Shown: piece after piece, positions 47,554 through 58,499 of the stretch | How the letters are laid out: each line of letters opens with the position of its first letter | Position numbering within the stretch: position 1 is the stretch's first letter | Assembly: GCA_021613375.1 (NCBI GenBank) | Contig: CM038709.1 | Coordinates: 35,744,428-35,808,427 of the forward strand | Origin: Megaleporinus macrocephalus | Lineage: Eukaryota > Chordata > Actinopteri > Characiformes > Anostomidae | DNA: 64,000 nt | Direction of reading: 5' to 3' | Made by a program: the position numbers and the translations under genes | The notes under the pieces: model-generated | Seen by the model: only the letters and a program-made list of their open reading frames with translations | Told to the model about the DNA's origin: nothing | Databases searched by the model: none

Positions 47554-49329
47554 ATGGAGGTGGTTGACAGAGAGAACGTTAAAGTGTCAAACTCAGTCAT
47601 TATTAGTGGATTAACAAGAACAGAGCAAGATGATGAAGTCACTGACTTCTTGAAAAAATATGGGCATATAGCAAGAGTTATTGAAATAGATGATCCTGAC
47701 TCCCCATACCACAAACATGCCATTGTAGAGTATGATAGTGGAGCTGCAGTCACCGCCCTAGAACCAATACTCCCCCATAGCTATAATAGCCCAAGTGAAG
47801 TCACCTTCCACATCAAAACCCTGTCAAGTGAGTACATCCCCACTGTGACTGAGAGCGCCACCCAGAGTTTCCTAAGTGAACTGCAGAAAGTAGCAAGACT
47901 AAGTGGAAAATCCTATGAAGACATCCTGCGAGAACAGCTATTGAAATGCAGTGAAACTAGAGCAGCTGTGAGCCCAGAACCTGTACATGAACCTGACACA
48001 GAATCATCCAACATGGAGGCTCAGAGTGAAGAAACACCACCAACAATGGTCCAGCCACAAGCAGCTGAACATGTTCCTCATGATAAGAGAGTAGAGCAAG
48101 CTGAATTTACCCAGAGCCCGACAAAGTCGATAATATTCAGAGATGCCAAAGAGAACGAAGTTCCCCTTGCTGCCATGAGTTATGCTAATCCACCAGAGGT
48201 GCAACGAATGGTCGTCGAGCATGTGGTGAGAAGCGAAGCTCCAGTGTCATTGATGAATGCGTCATTCAGACTGAGACAATTTTCAGGCAGATTTCCCTGC
48301 CCGAATCATGAGACAGACTTTGATACATGGCGGAACAGCGTTGAACTCATTCTTAAGGATCCAGCTTTGTCTGACTTACAGCGCTCCAGGAGGATATTAG
48401 ACAGTTTAGTGCCACCGGCAGCTAATGTGGTGAAGCCCTTAGGCCCAAATGCCTTACCAGCTGCCTACCTCGACCTCTTACAGTCAGCCTACGGGACAGT
48501 CGAGGATGGAGATGAGCTTTTTGCTGTGTTCCTCAGTACGTTTCAAGACTCTGGAGAGAAGCCCTCCCAGTATCTACACAGACTTCAGACAGTTCTTGCT
48601 AAAGCAAAGAAAAGATGAGGTGTATCTGCTGATGGAGTTGATAGGCACCTACTGCGTCAGTTCTGCCGTGGGTGCTGGGACAATGTCATGATAGCTGACC
48701 TCCAGCTTGAGCGCAAGAGAGACACACCTCCTCCATTCTCCGAGTTGCTGTTACAGCTTCGTGTGGAAGAAGATAAGCAAAGTGCAAAAGAATCTCGCAA
48801 GAAGAAACATCTTGGTGCAGTGAAGCAGAAAGCCAATGCACATTTGTTAGCTGCAAACTCTGCTGAAAGTCTCCCAACAGCACAGAATGATGTTGCTGAA
48901 ATGAGAAAACTGGTCACAGAGCTACAGAGTCAACTTGCTCGATTAAAGACACAAAAAGCTGAGTCTAGTGAGCTTTCCCCTGACGCTGTTGTCACAGAAT
49001 TAAAGAAACAAGTAGCTGGGTTCCAGCGTCAGCTTGCAAGCAGAAGAGCTCAAGCACCACGAAAGACCAAGGCCAATGCACCAAAGCCAGGTGCAAAGCG
49101 CCAACCCAAGAGCAAACTGTCAGACAGTCCCCCAGCTGTTAGCCCTCGGCCTAGCAACAGACCAAGACCATGGTATTGCTTTCAGTGTGGTGAAGATGGA
49201 CATATTGCCACTGTGTGTCCAAGTGAACCAAACCCACCATTAGTAGCTGCCAAGAAAAAACAGCTGAAAGAGAAACAGTCCCTCTGGGACAGCAAGAACG
49301 ATCCTGCTTTTTCTCAGCATTTAAACTGA
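47554..49329 (+). pseudogene. gag: gag of the gypsy element, PNMA-like, one in-frame stop
   Basis: Gag forms the retrotransposon capsid and packages its RNA. The ATG sits in a good context (AAAATGG). Residues about 12-95 look like the RRM-like N-terminal fold of PNMA proteins (strand-like SVIISGL and HAIVEYDS). Residues about 245-375 resemble the PNMA capsid, starting LRQFSGRFPCP and including DFDTWRNSVELIL. A coiled-coil-like stretch follows (MRKLVTELQSQLARLKTQ), then a basic region and one zinc knuckle CFQCGEDGHIATVC (49177-49218, C-x2-C-x4-H-x4-C). The frame is interrupted once, by TGA at 48616-48618 in the capsid C-terminal part, and continues in the same frame to TGA 49327-49329. It overlaps pol by about 100 nt. 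Confidence 0.9.
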
Positions 49330-52300
49330 ATTCAGCCCTCATTGTGGGGCAAATGAGAGCTGAAACGAGTATTGACAGTCCCACCTCTGACATTAGACAC
49401 AGACATACAAGATCCAATGACACGAGAATTCCAAAAGGATTGATAGGAGCTAAATACACTGCTCATGTACTCATTGATGGACAGTCCTGCAACTGCCTAC
49501 TTGACACAGGATCCCAAGTGACTACGGTGTCGCAATCATTCTATGAGAGCAACCTCGTTCACTTGAAGATTCACCCCCTGAACGACCTGTTGGAGGTAGA
49601 GGCTGCAAATGGTCAAACTGTACCCTATTCAGGCTTCATTGAAATTAACATTATCTTCCCGAAGTCCTGTTTTGGATCTGAAATCGCAGTGTCAACACTT
49701 GCATTAGTTGTCCCGAACACAAGATCAAATACACGGTCCCAACTCCTGATAGGTACCAACACCTTGGACTTAGTGTATGAGAACTGCTGCAGTGTGGACA
49801 CTGATCTTCAAGCCCTTCCATATGGGTACAGAGTTGTCCTAAAAGTAATGCAGCAGAGAAACAAGCAAAGAGAAGACAGTAGCTTGGGACTAATAAGGCT
49901 ACCAGGAAAGGAACCAAGAGTCATCCCTGCTGGACAAAGCTGTGTCATAGAAGGACTAGCCCATGTCAACAGCCAAGTTCTAGACCGGTGGATTGTGATC
50001 GAACCTCCTTCATCATCCTTGCCTGGAGGCCTGCTAGCCACAAGCTGCCTGCTCACCTTACCTGATGCTTCACCTAGGAACTTACCAGTTGTGCTGCGCA
50101 ATGAGAGTAAGCATGACATCATCATTCCAACAAAGAGTGTCATAGCTGAAATTCATGCCCTGCAGGAAGTAGTTTCAAGCAAGCAAAGCCCTGCTAAGCC
50201 AGCACCCTCCAGCTTCCCAAAACCCCTGAAAAGTGTAAAGTTGAACTTGAACTTCGAAGGCTCTCCACTTCCATATGATTGGAGAGAGAGGATAAAGAAG
50301 AAGCTGTGTGCAATGCCCGAAGTGTTCGCTCTACATGATTCAGACTTTGGTCGAACAGACAAAGTCAAACATCAGATCAAATTGAGTGATGAAACTCCCT
50401 TCAAGCACCGACCTCGACCGATACGTCCGCAAGATCTTGACGCAGTCCGGAGACACCTTCAAGAGCTAAGTGAAGCAGGAGTAATCCGTGCGTCAGAGTC
50501 GCCTTTCTCCTCGCCCATCGTAGTGGTTAGAAAGAAGAACGGAGATGTGAGGCTCTGCATTGATTACCGTAAGCTAAACCTCCAAACCATCAAGGATGCA
50601 TACGCACTACCTAACCTGGAGGAAGCCTTTTCTGCACTCACAGGCTCTAAGTGGTTCTCCGTACTGGACCTGAAGTCCGGCTATTATCAAATCGAGGTAG
50701 AAGAAACTGACAAACCCAAAACAGCCTTCGTTTGTCCATTGGGGTTCTGGGAGTTTAATCGTATGCCTCAGGGTGTTACTAATGCTCCTAGTACTTTCCA
50801 AAGGCTGATGGAGCGGTGCATGGGAGACATCAACCTCAAAGAGGTCCTTGTGTTCCTGGATGATCTGATAGTGTTTTCTGACACTATTGAAGAGCATGAG
50901 AAGCGTCTTCTTCGTGTCCTGAGCCATTTGAGGGAGTACGGGTTGTAACTCTCCTTGGAGAAATGCAGATTTTTCCAAACGTCAGTTCGGTACTTAGGAC
51001 ATGTAGTGTCCGAAGATGGTGTTGAAACCGACCCCGAGAAGATTGAGGCCTTAAAGACCTGGCCTAGCCCAACAAACCTGAGAGAGCTACGCTCATTTTT
51101 AGGATTTGCTGGATATTACAGGCGTTTTATCCAGAACTACTCAAAGATCGTAAAGCCACTTAACGACCTCACTGCTGGGTACCCACCACTCAGAAAGACT
51201 GACAAGCAGAAAGTGATCAGTGGTGAGTACTTCAAGCTGGGAGAGCCGTTTGGAAAGAGATGGACAGATACCTGCCAGACCGCGTTCGAGACAATCATTG
51301 ACAAACTCACTACTGCCCCTGTGTTAGGATTTGCCAACCCCAAGCTGCCGTATGTATTACATACAGATGCAAGTACAACTGGGCTCGGGGCAGCGCTCTA
51401 CCAGGAGCAGGGGGGAGTCATGCGAGTCATCGCATATGCCAGCCGTGGACTGTCAAAGAGCGAATCCCGTTACCCAGCTCATAAGCTGGAATTTCTCGCG
51501 TTGAAGTGGGCTGTATCAGAGAAGTTTGCAGATTATCTGTATGGTGTCTCTTTTACAGTTGTTACAGACAGCAACCCCTTAACTTACCTGCTCACCACAG
51601 CTAAGTTGGATGCAATGAGTTATCGCTGGCTGTCTGCCCTCTCCAACTTCAGATTCCTGCTCCAGTACCGAGCAGGGAAACGGAACCTTGACGCCGATGG
51701 CCTCTCACGACGTCCACATGCTGAACCTGTCAATGACTTGGTGTCTCAGAAAGAAGAGGAGCGAATTCGTCAGTTCATTCACCATCACTTACCTGAGTCT
51801 GATGAGTTCACTCGTCTCTCTACCAAGACTGTTAGTGCAGTTTGTGAGAAGCATCTAGTCTGCCCCCCTGTGAGAACCAGCGAGAGGAGTCCCATCATCC
51901 CTCTTGTCACATCTCTTGCCATGACGGCTACAGCTATTCCTGGAAGCTTGGAGAGCTGCGATGGTTTTCCTGTCATTCCCAGTGTATCAGAGGAAGATTT
52001 ACAACAACAACAGAAAGCAGATCCTGCCATCTGTGAAATCCTCCATCTGATGGCGACTGGGGAGACGCCCTCTCCAGCTGTCAAGAGAGAGCTGCCCGAC
52101 CTTCCCATCTATCTGCGAGAGATGAACAAGCTGGAGCTGAGAGATGACATCCTCTACAGGAAAAGGCAGATTTGTGATGAAACTCAGTACCAAATAGTCT
52201 TGCCCGAGAAATACAGAGACATGGTCTTGACAAGCCTTCACGATGACATGGGTCATTTAGGGTTTGACCGAACCCTTGACCTCACCAGGTCCAGATTCTT

Positions 52301-52661
52301 CTGGCCAAGAATGGCTAATGATGTTGAGAAGAAGATCAAGAGTTGCAGCCGCTGTGTTCGTCGTAAAGCTCTGCCGGAGAAGGCAGCACCATTGGTGAGC
52401 ATCCAAGTTACCAGACCTCTGGAATTAGTCTGCATGGACTTTCTTTCCATCGAACCAGATCGGAGTAACACCAAGGATGTACTTGTAATAACGGATTACT
52501 TTACGAAATACGCAGTGGCAATACCGACTCCGAACCAGAAAGCTCGAACAGTGGCTAAGTGCCTTTGGGAAAGCTTTATAGTCCACTATGGGTTCCCTGA
52601 GAAGCTGCACAGCGATCAGGGCCCAGACTTCGAATCAAAAGACAATCCAAGAACTCTGTGA
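49227..52661 (+). pseudogene. pol: pol of the gypsy element: protease, RT, RNase H, integrase N-half; one in-frame stop
   Basis: Expressed as a Gag-Pol fusion by -1 frameshifting. Order: aspartic protease with LLDTGS (about 49500-49518) and LLIGTN; reverse transcriptase with VLDLKSGYYQIE, FNRMPQGVTNAPSTFQ and active-site FLDD (about 50853-50864); RT thumb and connection with FLGFAGYYRRFI; RNase H with LHTDASTTGLGAALYQE, KLEFLALKWAV, TDSNPLTYLL and DADGLSRRP; integrase HHCC finger with GHLGFDRT and CSRC; integrase core Asp in CMDF (52437-52439) and HSDQGPD (52614-52616). TAA at 50946-50948 interrupts RT in frame. The frame ends at TGA 52659-52661 after a shift near 52638. Confidence 0.92.
49320..49326 (+). 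promoter_or_regulatory. -1 ribosomal frameshift heptamer T TTA AAC
   Basis: In gag frame the bases read CA[T TTA AAC] TGA, so the slippery heptamer ends exactly at the gag stop codon. T TTA AAC is one of the most efficient eukaryotic -1 sites. Pol is open in the -1 frame from 49227 onward, as required. Starting 11 nt downstream, CTCATT (49338-49343) can pair with AATGAG (49352-49357); GCCC (49335-49338) may compete for GGGC (49347-49350). Confidence 0.85.
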
Positions 52662-52755
52662 GCTTGCTGGCATACACAAAGTAGAACAACACACCCTACC
52701 CATCCCAGGGGTATACCCCTGTTGAGAGATTTAATCGATACACTCTTAAGCATGC
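52639..52755 (+). pseudogene. Scrambled integrase active-site segment
   Basis: Coding similarity jumps between all three frames within about 110 bp. The ELCELAGIH-like part is one frame away from the upstream Asp residues. The ERFNR part with the presumed catalytic Glu codon GAG (52724-52726) is in another frame, and the downstream C-terminal domain returns to the first shifted frame. A 14-bp perfect palindrome AGGGGTATACCCCT (52707-52720) lies just before the Glu codon. Confidence 0.8.
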
Positions 52756-53985
52756 TTGGAACACTCAAAGCTGAAGACAAAAACCCACTGCGGAGACTTT
52801 GTAAAGCCCTTAGTGCACGCCTATAATTGCACTAAACATGACACGACCGGGTTCACGCCCTACGAGCTTATGTTTGGGCGACAGCCCCGGTTACCCATTG
52901 ATCTTGCCTTCAATGTTCCATTGAACCACAGGGAACAGAAGTCTCACTCCCAGTATGTACGAACCCTGAAAGACCATCTTCAGGAGAGTTACCAACTTGC
53001 CAAGACAAATGCTGCCAAAGCAGCAGAAAGGAACAAAGTTAGGTTCGACAGACGTGTCACTGAATCTACCTTGGATGTGGGTGACAGAGTGCTTGTTAGA
53101 AATGTACGCCTGCGAGGAAAGCACAAGTTAGCGGACAAGTGGGAAGAAACTGTGCATGTCGTTGTGAGCCGAAAGGGTGATCTCCCAGTCTACTCCGTCA
53201 AGCCTGAGAACAAAGACGGTCCTTTCAGAACGCTGCACAGGGACCTCCTGCTACCCTGTGGGTTCCTGCCCGTTTCTAACGAAGAACCCCCTACTGTGCC
53301 TAAACCTCGAAGACCAAGCACCCGTCAACATCCAAACCCTGACCCTGCCGAACCAGAACCGGAGCCCAACTCTGATGAAGATGACTTTGTTTATTCCTTT
53401 CAAGATCCAGTCGTTAGAACTCCAAGGTCCACACAGGAAATTGTTGTGCCTATGCCTCCCAGAGAAAAGACCCGTTCTCCTGTTGTACTTACCTGTCCAG
53501 ATCCTGCAGTTTCCTGCAGCGCCCCAGAACTGGGTCAATCCCCATCTGAAAACTTACCTTTATTGGAAAAACAACACACCCCTGAGGTGGAACCTGTGAT
53601 TGTAAACGACCAACCTGAAAGAGAGAACTTACCTGAACAGACAGCAGACCAACCTGAAAGAGAGAACTTACCTGAACAGACAGCAGACCAACCTGCTAAT
53701 GAAAGTAAACCTGTAACAGTTGTAGCTGATGCTGGAAACTTACCTGGAAATCAAAATGAAACAGAGACTGATGAAGTACAAGATGGTCAAGAAGAAGATG
53801 AAAACCAGAGTGAACTGCGAAGATCTACAAGACAAAGAGAACCCCCCAGAAAACTGACATATCCTGAGCTAGGGAATCCCTTAGTAGCTATTGTCCAAAA
53901 CTTATTCCAATCTTTGAGTTCAGCCATTTCTAATTCCCTGTTAGAACCTATGTTAACCCCACTACCTGAGCCAGAAGTAGTGTAA
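52756..53985 (+). pseudogene. pol C-terminus: integrase end and acidic proline-rich tail
   Basis: Open for about 409 codons in a frame shifted from the upstream pol frame. It begins within the integrase core end (LVHAYNCTKHDTTGFTPYEL, MFGRQPRLPID). A coiled helix follows, then a GPF-type C-terminal module (VGDRVLVRNV, DKWEETVHVVVSR, GPFRTLHRDLLLP). About 220 residues rich in Pro, Glu and Asp follow, including a 13-residue unit DQPERENLPEQTA repeated twice (53608-53685). I see no chromodomain and no envelope. Ends at TAA 53983-53985. Confidence 0.88.
53608..53695 (+). repeat. 39-bp in-frame tandem duplication in the pol tail
   Basis: Two identical units (53608-53646, 53647-53685) and the first 10 bp of a third. 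Being a multiple of three it keeps the frame. Confidence 0.95.
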
Positions 53986-54021
53986 GCCTTTTAATTCATG
54001 CAAAGGGACTTGCATAGATTT

Positions 54022-54033
54022 AAGTGGGGAGGG
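54022..54033 (+). other. Polypurine tract
   Basis: AAGTGGGGAGGG directly abuts the 3' LTR and would prime plus-strand DNA synthesis. Confidence 0.9.
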
Positions 54034-55568
54034 TGTAACCCAGGTGAAAATAGACATTGGGTATTAAATAGTTAATAAATAAGAATAAATATCAAGCAGA
54101 AATTCATCGTTTAAATAATTTACTTTAGTGATATTAAAAACATCTAAAATAGATAAATAAATTAAAAACATTATTTCATGGTTTTGGTAATTTATTTTAT
54201 CATTGGTTGAAGTTGAAAGGTCATGTCTATCAGCCAATCACAGCATTGTTAGTCGTTCTCTTCGGTGGATTCTCGTGCAGAATCGAGGAAGCAAGAACGG
54301 GTGAAGTCACGCTTGAGAGTAGCTCCAGTAAAAAGAGAGAAATTTAAGTGTATTTGGTGATTTGTTTTGTCTATGTAAGTGTTTTGGTTACCCTTCTGTC
54401 TATGTCGATAGACTGTGGTTTTGTTCAGCGTTTTAGTTTTTAATTACTCTCGAGAAGCACGGAGAAAAGTAAAGTTTTTGTGGATCACGCGTTCAGCACG
54501 TGATCAGGGAAAATAGATGGCGAGCCACCGGAGCTAGGAGCTACGACTGGACTGAGTGTTTGTGCGTCGAAAGAAACGTTTTTTTCCTCCATTCGGGAGA
54601 GTGAACATTGCAGCTTCGGCTTTGTTATTCTTTTCCACTGCCGAGGATCTATCGCCAACCTCGGTCCGACTGTTCAAGTTGAGTCGCTATTTCTCCATCT
54701 GGATCACGTGAGCAGCGCGTGGAGTGCTCGCGCTGCTGAACTATCACGAACCGCGGTAAGACTGTTCAAGTTAAGCCGCTATTTCTTCCTCTGGATCACG
54801 TGAGCAGCGCGTGTAGTGCTCGCGCTGCTGAGTGAAAGGGAACGTCTCCCTCTCATTTTGCTAAAGGACTGTTTAACACTAAGGACTTGATTTAATGGAC
54901 ATTGATACAGTTAACCGTTTTAGGTTTCATGTTTATGTACATACTTTGAATGTGTTTAACTGTAAGGTTGATTGATACTGCATTTACTGGTGTTAACTTT
55001 TCATGTGGGCTTAGTGAGATGCCCTATGTTTTGGTTGTAATAACTTACTGATAGAGGGTAATACCAAATGCTTTTGATCTAGTTATGACAAAATAGGCCT
55101 AAGTTGATTCACACTGAAGATGGGTAATTAAAAGAAACTAATCATTTCAAGCTTACACTAGAACACTAATAAGAGCTCAACTGAGAGACTAACTAAACTA
55201 CTAAAACTAACTAAGTTTAAGTTAACTTGAGGTTAAAAAAAAACATTGGTTTTCTTAACTTAAAGGGTAACTGAGTAAACCTCAGATTCTTGTTGATTCT
55301 CTTTGCATTTATATGCAGTTGTTTTCTATGTTATATGTTTGTCTGTGATGTCTTTAAGGATCCTATTTCTTAAATAACACAATTCTACTACTACTTATTT
55401 TTTTTATTTCTTTATAAAGCCGGCAATTCTAAATTTAACTTTTGGTCTGTGGTGTTTTCTCTGTTCTCCTCTGGTCAATTGTTCTTTAATCAATTACTGC
55501 TCTTTTACGAACCTAGTTCTGGTCCAACAAAAATAACTTCCTTTTTAATATTTGTAGTAAGTGCTACA
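54034..55568 (+). repeat. 3' LTR (1535 bp)
   Basis: Same termini as the 5' LTR. It retains two tandem 92-bp units, with TCACGTGA at 54704-54711 and 54796-54803. The second unit is diverged from the first, so the duplication is older than this insertion. A perfect AGCAGCGCG...CGCGCTGCT inverted repeat is present in the second unit. Confidence 0.95.
54699..54840 (+). promoter_or_regulatory. Tandem 92-bp enhancer-like units in the 3' LTR
   Basis: CTGGATCACG occurs at 54699 and 54791, 92 bp apart. Each unit has a palindromic E-box TCACGTGA (MITF/TFE/USF-type core) beside a GC-rich inverted repeat. Position and tandem layout resemble enhancer repeats in retroviral U3 regions; function is inferred. 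Confidence 0.5.
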
Positions 55569-55572
55569 TGCT

Positions 55573-55745
55573 CCTAGTGTCTCCGCCTCCCACCTGGCCC
55601 GTATCTGTAACCCCTCCTGTTTTCAGGTGTCTCGTATTCCCTGTCTTGTTATATATTCTGTGTATTTGGTCTGCCTTTGTTGTTCATTGTAATCGTGTTA
55701 TGCTGTCCTGTGTTTTGCCCGTCTTTGTGTTAAATAAAACGTTGT
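55573..55745 (+). repeat. Older repeat split by the gypsy insertion, right part
   Basis: C/T-rich sequence ending in TGTGTTAAATAAAACGTTG with an AATAAA signal at about 55733. Together with 45927-45994 it would be about 240 bp, the size and layout of a solo LTR or retroposon end. Family not identified. Confidence 0.45.
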
Positions 55746-57954
55746 TTGTCTAGGGAAATTCTAGTTAACACAGTGAGAAAACAAATTTAATCGCTACACC
55801 ACTTAACTAACACATCTACTCTGACATTATGTAATTACATTCAATCCTTATGTTTTTTTTCTAGCTAGGGTTTCTTAAATGTTGGGCCACGGACAACGGA
55901 AAAAATGTGAGGCACCCTCCAGGGTTCAGGCAGCCCAGACTCATTAATTCATTATAACATGAGTAAAAAAATGGATACATGGATAAATGACTAATCTCTG
56001 ATGACATCATGAATAAAACCACAAAAGAAGGGAACACCTTGTAACAAGCAACTTGATGAAGCCAAACTTCACAGGGCAGTAGAGCATGATGAGCCTTGGA
56101 TCGCATTACTAGCCTTTAGGAAACCGGAGATACCGACCCTGGAATCACCAGTCTCCTCAGGCTGCAGGCTAAGAGTTATCCAGGCAGAGATGGAGAAGCT
56201 TCTCAGGGTGCATCGTTCTCTGGAAAAAGCCCTGGTTCAGTTCACAGTTGGTGTCTTTGCATTTTTGTGATGGTCTGCACGAAATGAGGGCAGCATCACA
56301 GCTTCTTCTAGCAGTGTGTCAGCACTCTGCTGTCCACAAAATCTGATTGTTTTCACATTGCCAGATACGCCAGACATTTCAGTACAGTTTAGTTTAAGGT
56401 TCCTGTAATTAAACAAAATGTGTTAGCTGTGCTGAGTGAAGGCAGCTGTAAATCCCTGATTTAAGTCATAGGTAAATTTTAGGTCAAATTATCATGTTTA
56501 GCTCTCCTGTGATGGTTGGGGAGTCCATTATTGTGCTATTCTATCTGCTCCCTATGCCCGATTTGTTCTGTGTCATGCCAGTACATTGAACAAAAAGAAA
56601 ATTGTTTTAAATTTATTTTATACAGTAAGTTAACAGAAAAGGAATTTGTGTTTTATGCCCAAAAACCTATTATTTCAAGAAATAACTAAATGGATACTAA
56701 CATTGCAAATGCATATGAAGGGGTGTCAAATTGTGCCAGGCAGTCAAAAGAACACAATGACAACATCAGAAGAGAAAGAAACATGAACTACAGGGTAGAG
56801 AAATATTACAGGAATTTATTACAGGAGCTTTAAACTTTCAAGGCTCATTTGTCATGAGATGGACAAAGACTGACCAAACTCCTTTGGCATAAGATTAATT
56901 TAGTTATTTGCATGCTAGCCTGTAACAAGGCAGAGGTTAGATGACTTTTGGAAAAAAAAGTGAAACCAGGACAATAATATAAAAAAATAGTAATAATAAT
57001 AATACAAATAATCATTATCATCATCTTTATTTTTAGTGCACTTTTCATACCAGCTCAAAGTGCTTTACACACAGTTTACAGACAAAGCGAGTCTTGATAT
57101 GCCTCGAAGTTCAAATGTATAAGTGCTAACATGTTTTAATAAAGTTAATTAAGCCAAGTTAAAGAGATATGTTTTAAACTTTTTAAAATGTTTCTTAAAA
57201 GTGAGCACTGTGCTTGACTGTCTAATAAAAATCAGAATGGAGTTCTATAGTTAACAAGCATAATGACTAAAAGAGGTCTCTCCATGTTTTGTGTATTTTA
57301 TAGAAACTATGTGCAGAAGACCAGTAGATCTAAGATCTTCAGTTGGAACATAAACAGAGAAACATTCTGACATACACCCTACGTTACAATCTTTCATAAA
57401 TAACATAAATAGCTGTCATTAAATTAACACTCTACTGTCATTGACTATCTCACATCTCTTTTCACTCTTGCCCGTAAGTAAAAGCCAATCCAAGATTTAC
57501 TCTTGTCCAGTCTCTGCTCGGTTGTATCCTATAGTAGTATTTACATGTGTATTTTGCATGGCCTCTGCTTAGTTGGTGAGCTATATTACATGTTATCAAT
57601 GAAAAAACAGAGTTTTAAGGTGTCATTATCGCTTTGTGTATGGTAGCATTCTTAGCATATATGGGGTGCTGAGAGAACAATAGCAGAAAAAAGGGCAAAA
57701 TATAGACTCCATCTCAAAAGGTGCATTAGAGGACTAAATAAAAGTTATTCACATTCAGTCAGAAGAAGTCGTCATTTTATCACCTATGCAGAGCATTACA
57801 TAGTAAGTAAGAATTGTTTAAATGTTCTCCTGAATGTTTTAACTCATAGAAAGAGCAAAAGGCTTTGAAGGGGATGTTGGCACTTTTCATTACCTTCCTA
57901 AGGATTTGTCAGTGGTACATAGTAGATGTTCACTTTTACATAAAGCAATAGATG
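55746..57954. other. Intergenic DNA, no gene seen
   Basis: AT-rich. A LINE-tail-like fragment lies at about 57010-57085 (CATCATCTTTATTTTTAGTG, CCAGCTCAAAGTGCTTTACA). No exon recognised. Confidence 0.45.
57010..57085. repeat. LINE 3'-tail-like fragment
   Basis: The words TTTATTTTTAGTGCACTTTTCATACCAGC and CTCAAAGTGCTTTACAC, read in pieces, match a tail I recognise as common in fish LINEs. Confidence 0.5.
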
Positions 57955-57999
57955 GCTTCTTGTTTGCCAGCTTATTAATCTAATTCCGTTTTCCACCTT

Positions 58000-58480
58000 A
58001 ATTACTACAGTTTGTACAGGTGGCAAAAGGCATTTGTGGCTCCTTTTAAGGTGGAAGAGAATTCCACCTAAATTAACATAACAACCACAACACTAACCTG
58101 TAAGTAGAAGCCATGCTGTATCATTTCCATTAAGATGAAAGTTTCATAGTAACAACTTTTATTTACTTTGTGTTGATTTTGAGATTGGAAGCGAGTAGTT
58201 AGTATAAGTAACATTAGCTACTAGCAAGCTCTAAGTAACTAGCATAGCTAACTAAATATCTTGAAGACTAAGATTATATACACAGAGGTTCATTTCATTT
58301 TGTCTATCTCCATATGTTGCTTCTGTGTGATCATTACATTCTGTGTGATTTGCTGTAAACCAGGCAATAAAAGCAGAGCTCATCATATTATTTATGATCT
58401 CACCAAAAAAGGGAAAACAGCTCGTTTAATTTTAGGACCATATCATAGAACGTGTAAAACCGCATCTGGGCATTTTTTCC
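58000..58480 (-). repeat. Dispersed repeat family, copy 3 (inverted)
   Basis: On the minus strand it shares GATGAGCTCTGCTTTTATTG, the TTAGCTA/AGTTACT middle and TTAGGTGGAATTCTCTTCC. A TTTTAAGGTGGAAGAGAATTCCACCTAAA palindrome-like segment (about 58045-58073) marks one end. Confidence 0.45.
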
Positions 58481-58499
58481 CCACCCATAGTCACATACT

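Larger units (their letters stand above)
45995..55568 (+). mobile_element. Ty3/gypsy LTR retrotransposon with PNMA-like Gag, recently inserted and defective
   Basis: Complete structure in order: 5' LTR, tRNA-Arg primer-binding site, gag, pol (protease, reverse transcriptase, RNase H, integrase, long acidic tail), polypurine tract, 3' LTR. A 4-bp duplication TGCT flanks it (45991-45994 and 55569-55572). Pol order with integrase last and the sequence style place it in Ty3/gypsy (Metaviridae). Gag resembles the PNMA family and the Gypsy-12-like fish elements from which PNMA genes are thought to descend (established in the literature; my match is by eye). No envelope gene. It cannot be autonomous as read: in-frame stops at 48616 and 50946 and frameshifts at about 52638-52745. 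Confidence 0.93.

Noticed and set aside
49255..49261. A AAAAAC as alternative slippery site
   Set aside because: Its phase relative to gag codons is wrong for tandem -1 slippage; the T TTA AAC site at 49320 fits.
49335..49356. H-type pseudoknot after the slippery site
   Set aside because: GCCC/GGGC and TCATT/AATGA stems interleave, but loop lengths of 0 and 1 nt are too short for both to form; only the hairpin is kept as plausible.
52756..53985. Envelope gene or chromodomain after integrase
   Set aside because: No signal peptide, membrane segment or chromodomain aromatic cage residues; the segment is integrase C-terminus plus a low-complexity tail.
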